Below are positions 1 to 14,280 of a DNA stretch of 64,000 nt, one piece after another. The notes beneath the pieces were generated by a model, which saw only the letters and a list, made by a program, of their open reading frames with translations, searched no databases and was not told the DNA's origin. Each line of letters begins with the position of its first letter. Within the stretch, counting starts at the first letter, position 1. Source of the stretch: Glycine soja (taxonomy: Eukaryota > Streptophyta > Magnoliopsida > Fabales > Fabaceae); contig NC_041011.1 in the NCBI RefSeq assembly GCF_004193775.1, forward strand, positions 39,563,167-39,627,166, in the 5' to 3' direction. A program made the position numbers and the translations under genes.

Positions 1-811
1 TTTTGAGATGACAGATTCAGGCCTGGTGTCCTATTTTCTTGGCATTGAGGTCAATAAGCAAGATGATGGGTTTTGCATCTCCTAGAGGAAGTATGCATGT
101 GATATTCTGAAGAAATTCAAGTGAAAGAATTCAAAGCCTGTTTCTACACCAGTTGAAGAGATGTTGAAGGCAAAAGGGTGGATGTAACTCTAAATAAGAG
201 TTTGATTGGAAGTTTGAGATATTTGGTTGCAACAAGACCATATATTGTCTTTGGAGTCAGTTTGCTTAGCAGATTCATGGAGGAGCCACGCGTTAGTCAC
301 GCGTTAGTCATTTGCAGGAGCTAAGAGAATTCTTAGATATATTAAAGGTACTCTGACTGATGAAATTTTTTATGCTAAGAATAATCATGTAAAGCTTGTC
401 AGATATACAGACAGTGATTGGGCAGGTGCAGTATCATGGTCCTCAAAGAAACAACTAATAGTTGCACTTTCAACGGCAAAAGCAAAATATATTACAACAA
501 CTAGTTGTGCCACACAAAGTATGGCTTAGTAGAATTTTAGAAGAGATGCATCATCAGAGAATGCTCCTACAAAAATATTATGCAACAACAAGTCGGCTAT
601 TGCATTGAGCAAAAATCCGATCTTCCATGAGAGATCTAAGCACATTGATATTCGATTTCACAAGATACGAGAGTTGGTAGCAAATAAAGAAGTTGAGATT
701 AATTGTTGCCCGATTGAGGAGCAAGTAGCAAATATTTTTTACGAAGTTGTTGAATACCGAGTTATTTTACAAGATAAAGAAAATGCTCGAAATGATACAA
801 GCTTGATTTAA
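1..811 (+). pseudogene. Ty1/copia retrotransposon pol remnant (RT end and RNase H)
   Basis: The first ~115 bases, read from base 2, encode the end of a copia reverse transcriptase: the hallmark SYFLGIEV is followed by an in-frame stop and then KYACDILKKFK. RNase H traces follow, including YTDSDWAG around 400-425. From 605 an intact 68-codon stretch contains the usual copia C-terminal block KHIDIRFHKIRELV and the conserved EEQVANIF region. Stops and frame changes occur throughout, so this is a dead copy. The rest of the element lies left of the window. A purine-rich tract and a TG-starting LTR follow directly, which fits the pol-to-3'-LTR order of copia elements. Confidence 0.88.
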
Positions 812-820
812 GGGAGGCAA

Positions 821-1320
821 TGTCAATTAAAAAAATATATTTAAATCAAGCTTTTAAAAACAATAGCACCACTATTATTGGAAGAGTAGAGAAGCTGCTA
901 GAAATTTCACTTTCAAGATTTTTCTCCACCTGCCTAGAAAGAAACATTTAGAAACTACTAGTAGCTTCTTGTTGTACCCCCATTTGCTTGCCTATAAAAG
1001 GCCACTTTCATGTAACATTTTGAACACGAGTGAAATCAATTTTAATTTGTAAAATTCAAGTCTCTTCCTCCCTTGTGTGAGTGAGTTTGTGTAGAATTGA
1101 TTTGCTCTCTCATTTTATCTTCCGCTGCGTGAGTGTGTTTGTGGGTTTAATTTTGTGTCTAATTGTCTATAGTCACATTTTGGAGTTTCCTTTTCTTCAT
1201 AAAAAATTTAAAAGGTGTCTCAGAATAACATGGATGTGTAATCATGTGAATACAAACTTTGTATTATATATCAAAACCAATTCTCTCATGCAACGTGTTA
1301 GTTCGGCTTGTATGCCTAGC
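821..1320 (+). mobile_element. Probable 3' LTR of the copia remnant
   Basis: A polypurine tract (AAGGGAGGCAA, 810-820) ends the pol remnant and is followed by TGTCAATT, a typical LTR start. Around 990-1080 the sequence has a TATAAAAGG box and then a U5-like region, as in an LTR promoter. The right end is not defined: no second LTR copy lies in the window and no target duplication could be recognised, so the end given is approximate. Confidence 0.6.
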
Positions 1321-1329
1321 TAGATATAG

Positions 1330-3598
1330 ATGCGCTTTGAGTTGTCATTGAATCCTCTCATGCTGGCCATCAGGTTCTTCATGAGCTCTAATTTGAAAGT
1401 ACAAGGACTCAAAACCAAGAACAGCTCTCAATTCCGGTTCCGATTTGATAGTTGTCAAAATGTCCAAATAGAAAAGTTTATAATAATTTCACCTGCTCAG
1501 AGTCCCAAAACTGGTGGAATTCACTTTGAAAACACAAATAATTCACTTAGAAAAGTTTACAATTCGGTCATTTCCAACGGTAATTCTATTAATTATCTTT
1601 TAATATTATACGTCTACCAGCACCAACAAGCTCTTGTAGTACTACAGGCGCGTAGATTGGAGCCGGTTGTTATGTGAACATATGGAATATAACTTGTGAT
1701 CCAAGAACTGCATTGTCCAAGTTGTTCTAAACTCTTGGTACCTGAGTTGGATTCCTATGGATAAAAAAAAATGAAATATAAGTTGCGATCCAAGAACTGA
1801 ATCTGCATGTCTGCATCAACCAGAGCACAGCTGACAGCAGTTTCAGTTTCCCATGTTTCAAACTCAAATATTAGAAGAACTTATGATGTGAAAAGCCCTT
1901 TGATATGTTTTGCTTGCAGGGATTGTGTTCCATGCATAAAGCTCATTTTGTCTTAAGTGGAATTGTTTCCTGCACAAGGTCATATTTTGGTCAACCCATT
2001 TTACTGGAATGCATATGGAACTATGCAGACACTTAAAATTCCACCGGTTTTATGCCCTTCTTGATGGGAATCCACTAACTCTGCCTCAATGATGTTGTTT
2101 GGTATTAGTCAAAAATGGCTGAGCAATGGGTATTTTTTTACAAGAGAAAAGGTGGCACTTATAACCAGAAACAGGAGCTAGCTATGGCATTATCAGGCAG
2201 GATTCTTATCCGAATACTTTTGTAAATATTCTCATTTTTCAACAGTGTGCGTTATCTTTAAAATGCATGTTTCAGGAAGCCAAAGACATTCGTTTTTTTT
2301 GCAAGTATCAGGTCTATGTCAAATACAAAACTATTTTGAAGCAGTAGTATTAGAATCCTTTTTAATCTCAACTTTTAAATAAATGATTGAAATCTTTAAT
2401 AGCCTATGTGTGCAAATATTTGAGTTAAAGAACAATTTATCCCAACAAAATTTGTCCATTGCATATACTATAATTTGACCCTTTATATATAAAGAAAACT
2501 TATAAACACAACAAAAATTTGTAGAATCCATTAGATTTAGATCTGCATGTCATATGCACTTGCAGAGATCCCAATCTTTGCATTATCTAAGTTTTTGGGA
2601 GTATGACCAAAATGAAGAGGAGGCAATTAAAACGGGGAAAAGATGGCTGTAACTTGTAACCTAATGGATTGCATTAGCGATATCCATTGAACCTAAAGGA
2701 TCTAGGGAGTGGCCTATGGATTCATTTAAGTTGTACTAGTAATTTCTGGTAGCGGTAAGTCCATGATCAGTCTAAAAAAGTAGTTTAATAACTTTAGGAC
2801 GTAGTATTTGAATCGAAGTGGTGATCAGCATGTTGAGTGGATATAAAAGTTAAATTCATGGGACTAACGTACTGGCAAGTCCTTAACATATACTATGATT
2901 TAGAGACCAAATTGTGGATTGGGAAGAACTAAAATAAATTTCTGAAAAACTAAATTAGATTAGTCACTAAAATAATAAAAGACTAAATCACTTAACATGT
3001 ATAATCTAATGGCCAACTTATACGATTAGTCAACATCCTAAGTTATATATAATTCCAATTTAATTATTTCACATAAACTCAACACCCTGTCTCAGCAAAC
3101 CTACCCAACAAGAAGAACTGATAAAAAAAAAACTACCCAAGAACTTCCCCAAACGGCGAGGAAGTAGTTAGTAATCTGAGTGATAAAATTCAACTACCAG
3201 AACTGTGAATAGCTTCATCAGTCTATATTGAGAATCTAACTGAGAAAACACTTAGTGAATCATTAGCTTTCAATTTTACTCGGACACGTGTATCGTATTA
3301 ATTCATTCATAACCAAGTTACAACGAAAAATAAGAACAGTCTTAAGGATAAGGAAAACTAACATTTATTCACAAGGTAACACTGAAGATGTCAACATGTC
3401 TTGACAATTTGCCGAAGCCTTTTAATCAGAAACATTGACTGATGAAAGCAAACGCCTCTGCTACACATGCCATTTGCAATATACCGTTTTCCATTTCCAA
3501 ACAACATCTTGTAATCATAATTTATAGCATCTCATTCAAAGTACACTCATCCACTTTCATAAGCATGGCAACACCTGAACATTTGCATGAGCCGGATG
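1330..3598. other. Intergenic, no gene recognised
   Basis: AT-rich DNA with only short open frames lacking recognisable motifs. A short direct repeat (GATCCAAGAACTG at about 1699 and 1788) is the only local structure seen. The right edge is the 3' side of the minus-strand peptidase gene and probably contains its 3' UTR. Confidence 0.5.
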
Positions 3599-5661
3599 TT
3601 ACTGGCATGTCGAAGCAAGTACCTCTAGCAAGGAAGCAGCAAATTGCATCTGTGTCTCTTCATTGATTGTAGAGAAGAGTGGCACGTGCACAAAAAGGGA
3701 TTTAGTCCCATTCTGCTCCGCAAAGCGAAGCGAATGATAGTAAACGTAGTTGCACACAAACCTTCCTGCATCATCAGATGTCATAACATCATAGCCCTTA
3801 TTTGCCAAGGCCTTGGTGATCTCCTCCACAGGAAGAAGGGTAGTCTGCATAAAAGTGAGGACATAAGACACAAAATCATATTATAGAAGAAAACAACAGA
3901 GAATCATTATGCCAAAATTTTGATATAGCAATTATTCAGTAATTTGCATGATCATGTTGTCTATATGCAAGCCAATAACTTTGTACTAGGCACAGACCAT
4001 TAAAACAAAATATTTCTCTATAACTCCTGATTCTTAACTTTAGACGAATGAATAACATAAAGACTCTAGATGCTATGGCCCCAAAAAAGACAATCGAAAA
4101 GCCTGCTAAATGATATTGAACATGGTGTAAGCTGCAGCTGCAGGGTCATCAAAACAATTAAAAAGAAAATAACACAGCACCTTAAATACATGCAAGGTAT
4201 AAAGCAAAGCTTAACATTACTATATTAGGACTAACAGCTTAAAACCGGCCAAATAGTAAACATTGGGAATTGATGTGTAAGAAAAATCAGTGATCCAATT
4301 TACCTCCCGTATTCGTGTAATTGCACCATCTGAAGGAACAATAGGGACTTTCTGTAACATAAAATTTTGGAAACTATCAATAAAGGAGGACAGAGTTATT
4401 CAAGATCAGATTTGATGAAAGCAAGTTTCTAATTTATCTATTGATCCAATCTAACCTGGGGCTTCCATCCCATTTCATCAGGGCAGCGGAAGGTAGCCTC
4501 GTTGACAGCTTGACGCTCGATAGCAAACCTCGTTGCGGCACTGTTAACCCCAAAATGCAGCTAAACGAACATAATCAGAAACAACCAAAATGTTAGATTT
4601 ATGGATGTAGAAATGAAACAAAGAATAAAGGTCTGAGATTTAAGATACTGAATCCAGCCAAGGAAAATTCCTTGCATGCTGGGCACTCTCACCATTCTGT
4701 CTGAGGGTATGCCTCAGAGATGATGTTAAGATTTAAGACCATCCCCCTTTCACTGTTATCCTTTTAGTAAATCCTTAGTGTTAGTGTTAAGGTACTAAGA
4801 AAAAAGTTCAAAGGAAGTTTCATTTAGTTCTATACTAAACTATTTACAAAATTGAAGTTTAGAGTCCAGTGATTTTTAATCACCATTAACCCTTGATTGT
4901 ATGGATCATACTCCTCTAAAGTATGTTTCTCACTTCAGTGGATAACATAAGTAATCTCAATCTTTGATGAAAAATCAATGGTTGACATTAAGTGCATGCA
5001 CATACGTGATAAATCATCAATGCATTGGAATCAACTGTTAAATCTTGGGACACTAATAATTGCATAATTGTTTTTAACAAAACTTTGATTGAGTAATATA
5101 CAGACAGACAGTCCATGCCATGGTCTACATTCAACATTGCTCAAGTGATTAGAACAAATATTAGGTTTGTCCATCGTTATTGCAAACTGAAACTAGTGTA
5201 GGCAGGCGAACAAGGAATAAGACGGAATAGTCTTGGATTTAGCTTACTACCATCTTAATGATATTGTCTCATTTTTTTTTTAATTAGTAAGCAATTCACC
5301 TGGAATACGAGAACTTCATAAGGATTGACTAGAGACTAGATAGCACAAATTGTTAACCTACATATCAAGTATATGGGATACTCACCCAAATAATTTTATT
5401 GGAACTTGAAGATTCTGATTCCTTGGAAGTAATGGCAGACTTCAATGTCTGGTAGAGGGGAATGAGTGCTCCTTGACCTGCAGTCTCAAGAATGCTGCAA
5501 CTCCCAATAACTAAGCCTTTTGGCAAACCCTTCTTCTTGTTCAAATATTCATTCAAATTATTGACAATTGTCTCCGTTGGATTCTCAGAAACTCCATGGA
5601 ATTTCCTGAAACCTGTTACATGAACTGTTGCCACAGCTGCTGGAGGACCTTCAGACCCCAT
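3599..5661 (-). CDS. Pyroglutamyl-peptidase I-like protein (peptidase family C15)
   Basis: Predicted cytosolic cysteine peptidase that removes N-terminal pyroglutamate from peptides. Four coding exons on the minus strand join in frame: 5661-5386, 4560-4456, 4351-4304 and 3844-3599, giving 224 aa. All introns have GT..AG ends and exon boundaries fall in phase 0. The first exon carries HVTGFRKFHGVSENPTE, the conserved N-terminal block of the family. The expected catalytic triad is present: Glu107 (in FAIERQAVNE), Cys174 (in DDAGRFVCNYVYY) and His196 (in SLFVHVPLF). Length and exon-2 motif HFGVN agree with plant C15 proteins recalled from Arabidopsis (At1g23440 group). The start is the only in-frame Met at the head of exon 1. 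A 5' UTR intron lies just upstream. Nothing suggests inactivation. Confidence 0.93.
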
Positions 5662-6480
5662 CTGTCGATGATGGTCTGTTATTCAGAGCTTCAGCGAAAA
5701 AGTATTTTCTCAATACCTGCATTAAATGATGAACGAAATTAAGTAAAAAAAGGCACAAAAGTTTAACTATTCTCCTATGAGGTGGATCACACACATAGAA
5801 ATTATCTCATAATCCAAAATTATTTTGATGAATTGCATAGAGTAATAGAAATCAATAATATACTCCACAAATATCAAGGCTTTTTTTAAAAGGAAAACAA
5901 ATTAGAGAAGGTCAAAAGAGCACCCCATGTAAGTAAACCCAAAAAACTTGCAAATTTGGGAAAGCCAATTATCCTAATGAGAGGAGGCAAGAAAGGGTCT
6001 TGACATAATCTTGCAAGCAAATCTAAGATATCAAGATTGACGCAAAAAGAAGGTTAATTGAGTGTCAAAACAAGGACAAAGACACACCACATCTATGGCT
6101 TTTTTAAAGAAAAATATGAGAACTGAGCACATGGGCATGTTATGGCTGAATTACAGTACACCCCCGAAATAAAGAAGCCTTAGACCAAAGCACGAGACCA
6201 GACAGACATCAAAATTCAAAACCATGCTGATTGATGATCAAACAGAAAACAGCATAATTAATTAAGATTAAGATTAAGATTAAGCATGTGTTGTGAGAAT
6301 TAAGAAGGAAGTGAATTGAGAGAGAGAGAGTTTTTTCCTTACCGGGCAAGAATAATAACAATATTCAACGTTGAATAAAGGAGATGACACATCCACGAGT
6401 CTTATCTACTCAAAGCTCTGATTAACTGGTGAAGATTCCGATTAGATTTATTAAGAGAAAAAAGAGAGAGAGAGAGAGAA
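5662..6480 (-). other. 5' UTR with leader intron of the C15 peptidase gene
   Basis: On the minus strand a donor (CCCG|GTAAGG, exon edge 6343) and an acceptor (TTTAATGCAG|GT, exon resuming at 5716) frame a ~626-base intron in the leader, followed by ~55 bases of UTR up to the ATG. The first, non-coding exon lies upstream of 6343 and includes GA-rich microsatellite tracts (about 6319-6330 and 6463-6482). The exact transcription start cannot be seen. Confidence 0.55.
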
Positions 6481-6499
6481 AGAATATAGAATAGAATGG

Positions 6500-7879
6500 A
6501 ATAGAAGAGTAGGCTACGTGGGAGTCACTTTCAAAACAACAAAGCATAACGTCGTAAGTAATAATGTAATGAATAGATTGTTATAATGTTCATATCATGC
6601 CATCTGATACTCTATTAATTATTATTATAGGAAACGCAACTTCCTTCTAATAAAAGCTGGACCCCTCCCTCGACCTTGTATTACGACTTGCTACAGAGGT
6701 TCAATATCAACCAATCTAACAAAAGTTGAAAAAACTGAGCAAAAATATAAATAAATGGTTATGTTATATGATCCGATTTATTTAAATTCAAATATGAAAT
6801 CAATACAAAATCAAAATTTTGTAACGTATGCTTTTAAAAAGCTTATATATATATTGTTTTTACTCATTTAAAAACTTTTTCATTGTACATAAAGCTAAAC
6901 TTTATTTTATCCGTTTGAGAAATATATTATTGAATTACATTCAATTTGAAATTAAATTTAGAATTTAAAATTCATCTTTTAGTTTTATTATAAAATTTCT
7001 TTAATTGATATTCTACATATTTTAATTAAATTTGTATTTTATTTATTTTAATGAAATTAAACTTCTATAAAGATTATAACAAAGCAAAAGTTGAAAAATT
7101 AATCTAATTTAGATTTGATTGAATTGAGTAAAATCTTTTAGAGTCTTCTTACTTAAGGGTTATAAAAATAATGCGTGTATTTCTTACTTTTCCTAGTGTC
7201 TTTTTGAACGAACTTAGATATGAAATTTGAGATAAAAGGGGGAACTAAGATTTTTTTACGCAATTATTTAAATACATAACTTTAAATAAATAATTGTTTA
7301 ATAAAAATTAGTTTAAAAACTAGAGATATGATCCATAAAATTTTTATTTATTATTGATTTATGGATAAAATTAGAAATATGATCCATAAAAATTTTAAGC
7401 AAATATCAACTCAAAAATTTATTTTTTATACATTTTTTATTAGTATTTTAATTTTTAATTTTTTTTACTCTCATATATACATAAAGGATACTAAGAGAGG
7501 AGAGATGAGGGAGAGGCCCTTACTATTAGGGATAGGTCCGGAAGTGTATTAAAGGGGATTGTTTTTTTTTTACATAATTATTTAAATATTTTAATTCTAA
7601 TAAATAATTATTTAAATATTTTATGAATAAAATTGGAAATATAACCTAATAGAAAAATTTAAGCAAATATCAACTTAAAAATTTATTTTTCTCATATATT
7701 TTCTTATATTAATATTTTTTAAGTTTGGTTTTTCTTTTTTTTTTTCATATTTACATAAAGAAAGAGGATAAAATCCCTGCTTGAGCCCCTTAGATCATCC
7801 CTGACCTCTTATAATGTTGCCCCCTTATATCCATCAGTGTTCTTATTTCAATATCAATATCAATACTAATTATTAATAT
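6500..7879. other. AT-rich intergenic DNA
   Basis: No supported gene. It contains partial direct repeats: segments with ATTATTTAAATA and AAATATCAACTTAAAAATTTATTTTT-like text recur near 7260-7460 and 7570-7700, each followed by a purine-rich stretch. This suggests an old local duplication of about 300 bases. Confidence 0.4.
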
Positions 7880-8320
7880 CTTATTATCACTACCATTTAT
7901 CATTTATTGTTATTATTATATTCTCAAAACTACAATTGTCTTTATTAGAATTATCATCACCATTTATTCTCATTACTATTATTACCATGAGTTCACCATT
8001 ATTATCATTATTATCTTTTTATCACCACCATTTATCATTTATTTATATCACCATATTCTCAAAACTATAGTTGTCTTTATTAGAATTATCATCACCATCT
8101 ATTCTCATTAGTATTACTACCATGAGTCCACCACTATTATCATTATTATCTTATTATCACCACCATTTACCATTTATTATTATCACCATATTCTCAAAAC
8201 TACAATTATCTTTACTAGAATTACCATCACCATCTATTCTCATTAGTATTAGAACCATCAATCGATCACTACTATCATTATTAATATTACTAGCATCATG
8301 GATTTTCACTAATTAATATT
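7880..8320. repeat. 135-bp imperfect tandem repeat (~3 copies)
   Basis: The landmark ATTCTCAAAACTA recurs at 7920, 8055 and 8190, an exact period of 135. Each unit also holds TTAGAATTAYCATCACCATYTATTCT-like text, a 'TACCATGAGT' or related block and runs of ATT/ATC triplets. The third copy decays after about 8300. Open frames across it are a by-product of the repeat. Confidence 0.85.
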
Positions 8321-8339
8321 AGTGACACCAACATAAATT

Positions 8340-10823
8340 GTTATCATCACCATCGTTTAAACCCTCTTTACTACGGTTACTACCGTTCTTGTTGCCATAA
8401 ATTATTTTTACTCTAAGCCAACTTAGTTCTACTCGTGACTAATTCTAATTAAGGCGTTTACATAAAATTGAAATTTACCTTAGAAAAAATCCTACGCTTT
8501 GATTCTTTTCACAGTCAAAACTTAAGAATTATAGTTCCAATAGAATCGGAATAGAAACTATAATTTTGAAATACAATTTCAATACCATGCTCTAAACTTA
8601 ACAAATACTTATTTTAAATTTTGAATGAGAATTCCTTTGAAATAATTGTGCATATATTTTTTTATAAATTTAAATATCTATTAAAATTATAACTTAAAAT
8701 TCTATTTTAATTAGTTACATATATCTTATTCATAATTTAAATATTTTGAATTTATATTTTTATATTTCACATAAACCTGACATCTGTTATATAATACAGA
8801 GAATAATGTCGCAGTAAAAAACAGTTGTAATCAGAATGACTAGCTCAAAAAAAAAGTTGTAATAAACTAATCAATCTAGAGCCAAGAGACGTTCATGATA
8901 TAGATAAGCCATGTGGTGTTGTGTCGCCATTCACTTTTAAAACTTTTACTTCTTTAATTAATTATTTAATAAAATGGAATTCTTATCATCGACAATCATC
9001 ATATCTTGTATTACACTTTTTATTTTGTTAAAATACATGATTCCACAATTGTTGAATAATAATCATACTTTTGGTCGTAATGATATTTATATATATATAT
9101 TTAAAATTTTCACTGAAATTTTAAAATATATGTACAGTGTAAATATTGTATAATTACACAAAAAAAATATTAAATTATATGGTCTCTTTTTTTTTTTCAA
9201 AGCCCGATCCTCACATATGCCCAATAGCCATTCCGCCGTCCATTCTAGAATATATTTTTTTTTCTCATTCTCCTTTTATTTCTATTGAAGTATTAAAAAA
9301 TGATAGCTAGAAAAATATATATAAAAAAGACAGTGAGACAAAGGAAAGCAAGTAAGGATTCTTTTATTCCTCGTGCTTTGTAGAATTTCAAAAGTAGACG
9401 CCATTTGGATCATTACACAAATAACTGATTAAGCATAAGAATATTAAAAGGACTTCACTTTAATTTCTTTTAAACCAATCACAAACTATCTTTTTTTTTT
9501 TAACTTTATCTTTTTCGTTTGAAAAAAAAAACATAAAAAGTAACTCTGTTTAGTGGTTTATACACCACCATAACATGAATTAATTGACGTGAAATTATTT
9601 TATCAGAAGTTTTAAGTTCTCATAAAAATTCTATTTAGTTTGAACATGAACAATACTTGTAATCTACAATGTGTATATTTATTGTTCCTTGTGTTATTTT
9701 TCTCTCTAACAATATTTCTAAGAAAGAAAAATAAAATAAGTTTTTCTATAAATTAAAATTAGTTTATATAAAAAATATTTGACTGAAAAATTAGTTTGTA
9801 TAAATTAAAATTTATTTTTTAGAAAATTTATATGAAAGAATAGTTTATACAAATTAACTTATGTTTAAGTTAATTTTAATTTATAAAAAAAATAAATTAT
9901 TCTTTTTTCTTTTAAAAGTGTTCCCGAAGAAGTTTATTGAAACATACCGTTAACATATTTTGGTTCAGCATGTAGTATATCCGATGCTTTCTTACGTTCG
10001 TTCAGCATTATTATGTCGCTTTATACTTTCTTTTTTACATGAAAGTTTATGCTAAGATAATTTTCTCTTTATTTTAAAGGCAAATAAAATAATAATTTTA
10101 ATAAAAATATGAAAAAAATACATGTTATTTATTAATAAAAATCTAAAAATTTAATCTCAAACCACACTGTTAATTGTCATGAGTGGAACTTAAAGGTACA
10201 GTAAGTCAACACGGGGATGCCCTTGTAGGTCCTCTAGGCACATATTAATTTAATTTTACGTGTATGATTATACGTGTGTGTAAAAAATAAACTAAAACAA
10301 AATATAGACACAATGGCTTTAGTAAAAAAATAAAGATAAAAAAGAGAGAAAACGGAAGATGATAAAAGTATACAGACAAAGATAATTTTTATGGAGTAAA
10401 TGCATTTTATTTTATTTGTTTTTCATGAGTATTGTTTAGCTCAATAAATCATAGACTAATTATATTTGTGATATTATGACCACAGTCAGCTTGACTAATT
10501 TTCGCAAACAAAAAATATCGAATATGGGATTCTCTTGCTAAATATATTATCTCAATTTTTTATTATTAATATTTGCCTAAATTACTAATTCAGTCTTTTT
10601 ATTTATTTATTTAATCCTTCTTTTAATAAAATATTTAATTTAAATTCTTATTTTTAAAAAATATTTTAATATGACCATTTTTTTATTTAATTTAGTTTAT
10701 AATTTTTTTTAAATGCTTCAATGCATCCGTCTAAATTAAACAAAATGACCACGTTGAAGATTTTTATTTAAAATAAGAGACTAAATTCGATCTCTTATTA
10801 AAAGAGTGACCAAATTGAATATA
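8340..10823. other. AT-rich intergenic DNA
   Basis: Only homopolymer runs and diverged repeat debris were seen; no coding, RNA or structured element could be supported. Confidence 0.45.
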
Positions 10824-10858
10824 ATTAATTAATTAATTAATTAATTAATTAATTAATA
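10824..10858. repeat. (TTAA)n / (AATT)n microsatellite
   Basis: About eight uninterrupted 4-base units of AATT starting after ATATAATT. Confidence 0.95.
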
Positions 10859-13800
10859 GATGAAGAAAATTTGTAATTTAAATTTATTATTATAATTACT
10901 GATCATTTCTGTTAGGATAATAGTTAACTAATAAATAGAGAAAATTTCTTATTAAAAATCAATATATTAAAAACATTAAATGTTTCCAAAACGTCAACAG
11001 AAATATAGAATTGATTTATATAAAGTGTTGTTTGAATTTTGGACCATCAGAACCAAAAAGATTTGGCCCACCTAGAAAGCCCAATCTCATTTGGTCATAC
11101 CGGGAAATTGCCTAGAAAATGCAATACTTCAGATTATCATTTATTAGTCATTTTTTAAGTAACAGAAATCAGTTGATGGTCTCGTATCTCCAATGCTGCA
11201 AGGCCATTTTATATATATAAGAGCAGAAGTACTCTAAGATTAATCTTTTTAAAGGTAATATTTATTTTTATGATTCATCTTCTTCAGATTTAATAGTTAA
11301 GATGAGTTACTAAGTAAATTTTATTTCTCTCTTTATATATATATATATATATATATATATGATAATTATTATATTATTTTATAACTTTTATCAGAAAAAA
11401 TATATTTTTTAAATTCATCGTTGGATTCAAAGTTTCTTTTACACAAATCATATATGCAAAATTTCATATTATTCAAAAATTATTTATTACCTCGTTTCAT
11501 ATAAACTAAAATCGACATAATATAAATATTTCAAAATACACTAAAATATGAATTATTTAAATATTTTCTTATTATTGTTCAATTTTGACAAAATTTAACA
11601 CATGATCTTGATAATATGTAAATATAATTCAATGATTGAATTAATAAAAATTACATTTGATATCAAGTTATAAAAATAGTGTGTAATAATTATCAAAATT
11701 ACATAGGTGTAATTTGATTCATCCTCCTTTCTCTCTCTATATATACATAGGAGAAGAAATTCTGATTAATTTAGAATTCGATCGAAAAATAAGTAAAGTC
11801 TGATCACCAATTATTTTCGTTAATAATACATTATTTGTTTAATTTTATTTATGAAATTATCCTTTCCATTAATAAAATTCTAAAAATTACTGAAAAAAAT
11901 TCATATTATCTCACTTCTTTATACATCATATATTCATATCAACATTAATATCTTACCAAGTGGGCTCCAAAAACCTGATAAAAAAAAAACCACTGCTTTC
12001 ATAAGCTATGCTGCTTATAAATCACTGCTTCCATAAGCTACGCTGCTTATATTTGGTTACCACATGCATCACCCATTTCCAATGACGCAATTGGTCCCCA
12101 TATTTCTGTATCAAAGGTTTTATTTTATTTTATTTATATGTAAGAATCAAGTACAAGAGAATTTAACAAAAAGGCTAGAATATTCTAATTAGTAATTAAT
12201 GACGTTAATAATTATTAATAAAGGTAAGTAATAATATTGATTAAGCACAGGACATAGTCACAGCTCACAACTGGGGACAAACAAATGCTTTCCTAGTAAA
12301 AGAGATATTTCATGAATGCAGGGGTATGATAACACAAATGGGATCAACACCCCACTCTGAATAATGAAATCCTTCATGAATGCAGCAAATTGATGTAATG
12401 TAATCTGGAACAAATCTCACTTGGGTATGTTTTTTTAACGGTAAATGTTAATGTTAATCATTAATTATTCACCTGTGTATGTGTTTGAAGGAATCCTCTT
12501 TTCTTTAAGCTTGCACTTTTTGGAATCATGTGTGTGGGAGAATTTAACAATTTATTTGAATTAATCTTTTGATACGAGTATTTTGGAAAACTTAAGAAGA
12601 AAATAACTTATTATATATTTATAAGTTGTTTTCAGCTGATTTCAATAATTTCTTTAAAATAACTTATGACCGATATATATCAACTGACTTAATTAAATGA
12701 ATAGGATTTGGTTTTTTTTATTATATAAACAACTTATACAAAAACAAGCAGAAGATAAATACTCATTAGATAAGCATTTGATTAAATTATTTAGTCAAAT
12801 GTACTGTGCAATTTTGAATATTACTTGTGTCTTGCTAGTGGTGCTACGTGCTCGTAATAATTGAGAGTGTATTTTACTAATGGCATACACAAAGAAAGAC
12901 ATACCATTTAATTAAGAGATACGATGAGTTTAATGTTTTGGAAAGATAGATCATCGAGAATTTTTTTATTTCCAATAAGCATTCTCTAATTTAATGAAAT
13001 GAAAAAGATGAGCCCATAAGTAACTAATGTGAGAGAAAAAAAAAAGTATGTTAACCAGTGCTTTTAATGTCCTAAAAATACTTATTAATGAATACTTTTT
13101 TTTTGTGATCTTCACCATCAATATTTTCTCATTCTAATTTTTTAACTAATAAGAAGAAAAAAAAATAGAGTGAAAACAATATGAAAATATAGTCCCTTTT
13201 CCCGTACAGTTGCATATACCTTAGTGGTATTCAGCAAAATAAATAAATAAATACCTTGGTGGTAGTTAATGGGATTTCATGACATGACTATATACTAATA
13301 AAATGTGTGTCCCTCTGCAATTAATTGTCTATCATATGACATCAGTATAATCCATTTTTTCCGGTGCAGCTGCTGGTAATGTGATTATTCATGAATCATG
13401 ACATTATTAATGGTTCCCACATTGGTGGTTGTGGGATTATCATGATGACATTGTTCACAGTCGTACTCCAAATATGTAATAGCATATTATTTGCCATATG
13501 ATCAACCACTGGCACTGAGCCTTGATTCAGAAGATATTTAAATTGAAAAGATACATATATAGATCCTACTCCTATAGATTGATTACAACACCAAGTACCA
13601 CTTATGATAACCCCCTTTGGAGCAATTATAGTAATTCACAAAACTTTGAATATAGTAGAATTTAAAGTTTCATGATAATTATACAGGTTGAATTTATTCC
13701 CTATTCCATTACAGCATTGTTATCGTCTTCACGTCACCTGAGTTAGGTGATAAATTCAAGATCCTAAATCAATGAATATAAATTATAAAAAATAAAATCA

Positions 13801-14280
13801 GTGAATTTAATTATATAAATATAAATGAAATAAAATATAAAAATAGAAGATTTTATTTATAAATTTAATAAATTTTAAAAAATAAAGAGATGTAAGTGTG
13901 TACCCTCACATAATTGTAGCTCCGCCAATATCCATGATATTGATGCCTACACATCTCTCATTGCATTTTTTTTTTAAATCATGCTGAATGTGTTTGATTT
14001 TTTCCATCTTCTCCTCCGTTAATTCTCTCCCAACCATACAATTACACTTCAAATGACGTTATTTTAATTATTTCACAACAAGGGCATGTTTCCATGCGAT
14101 ATACGTACGAACAATATAAATTAATTACGTGTGGATAGTAATATTTTCTATTATTTTAAAAAAATAAAAAATAATAATAGACAATTAGATTTTTATAAAA
14201 ATTAATACGACATTGTAACAATAAGCAAAAGAGTGAACGAATAAATTTATCATTTAGTTATTTTACCAAATTTTTAATTA
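10859..14280. other. AT-rich intergenic DNA with small duplications
   Basis: No gene supported. It includes a (TA)n run at about 11336-11360 and a ~33-bp tandem duplication at 11990-12052 (CACTGCTTYCATAAGCTAYG in both copies). A segment near 12590-12720 has ATAAGTTGTTTTCAGC-type text reminiscent of legume MITE debris, without clear ends. Confidence 0.4.

Noticed and set aside
1081..1323. 80-residue ORF as a membrane protein
   Set aside because: Lies in the copia LTR; hydrophobicity comes from T-rich sequence.
8071..8316. 81-residue hydrophobic ORF
   Set aside because: Produced by the 135-bp tandem repeat, whose period is divisible by three; no start context or conserved domain.
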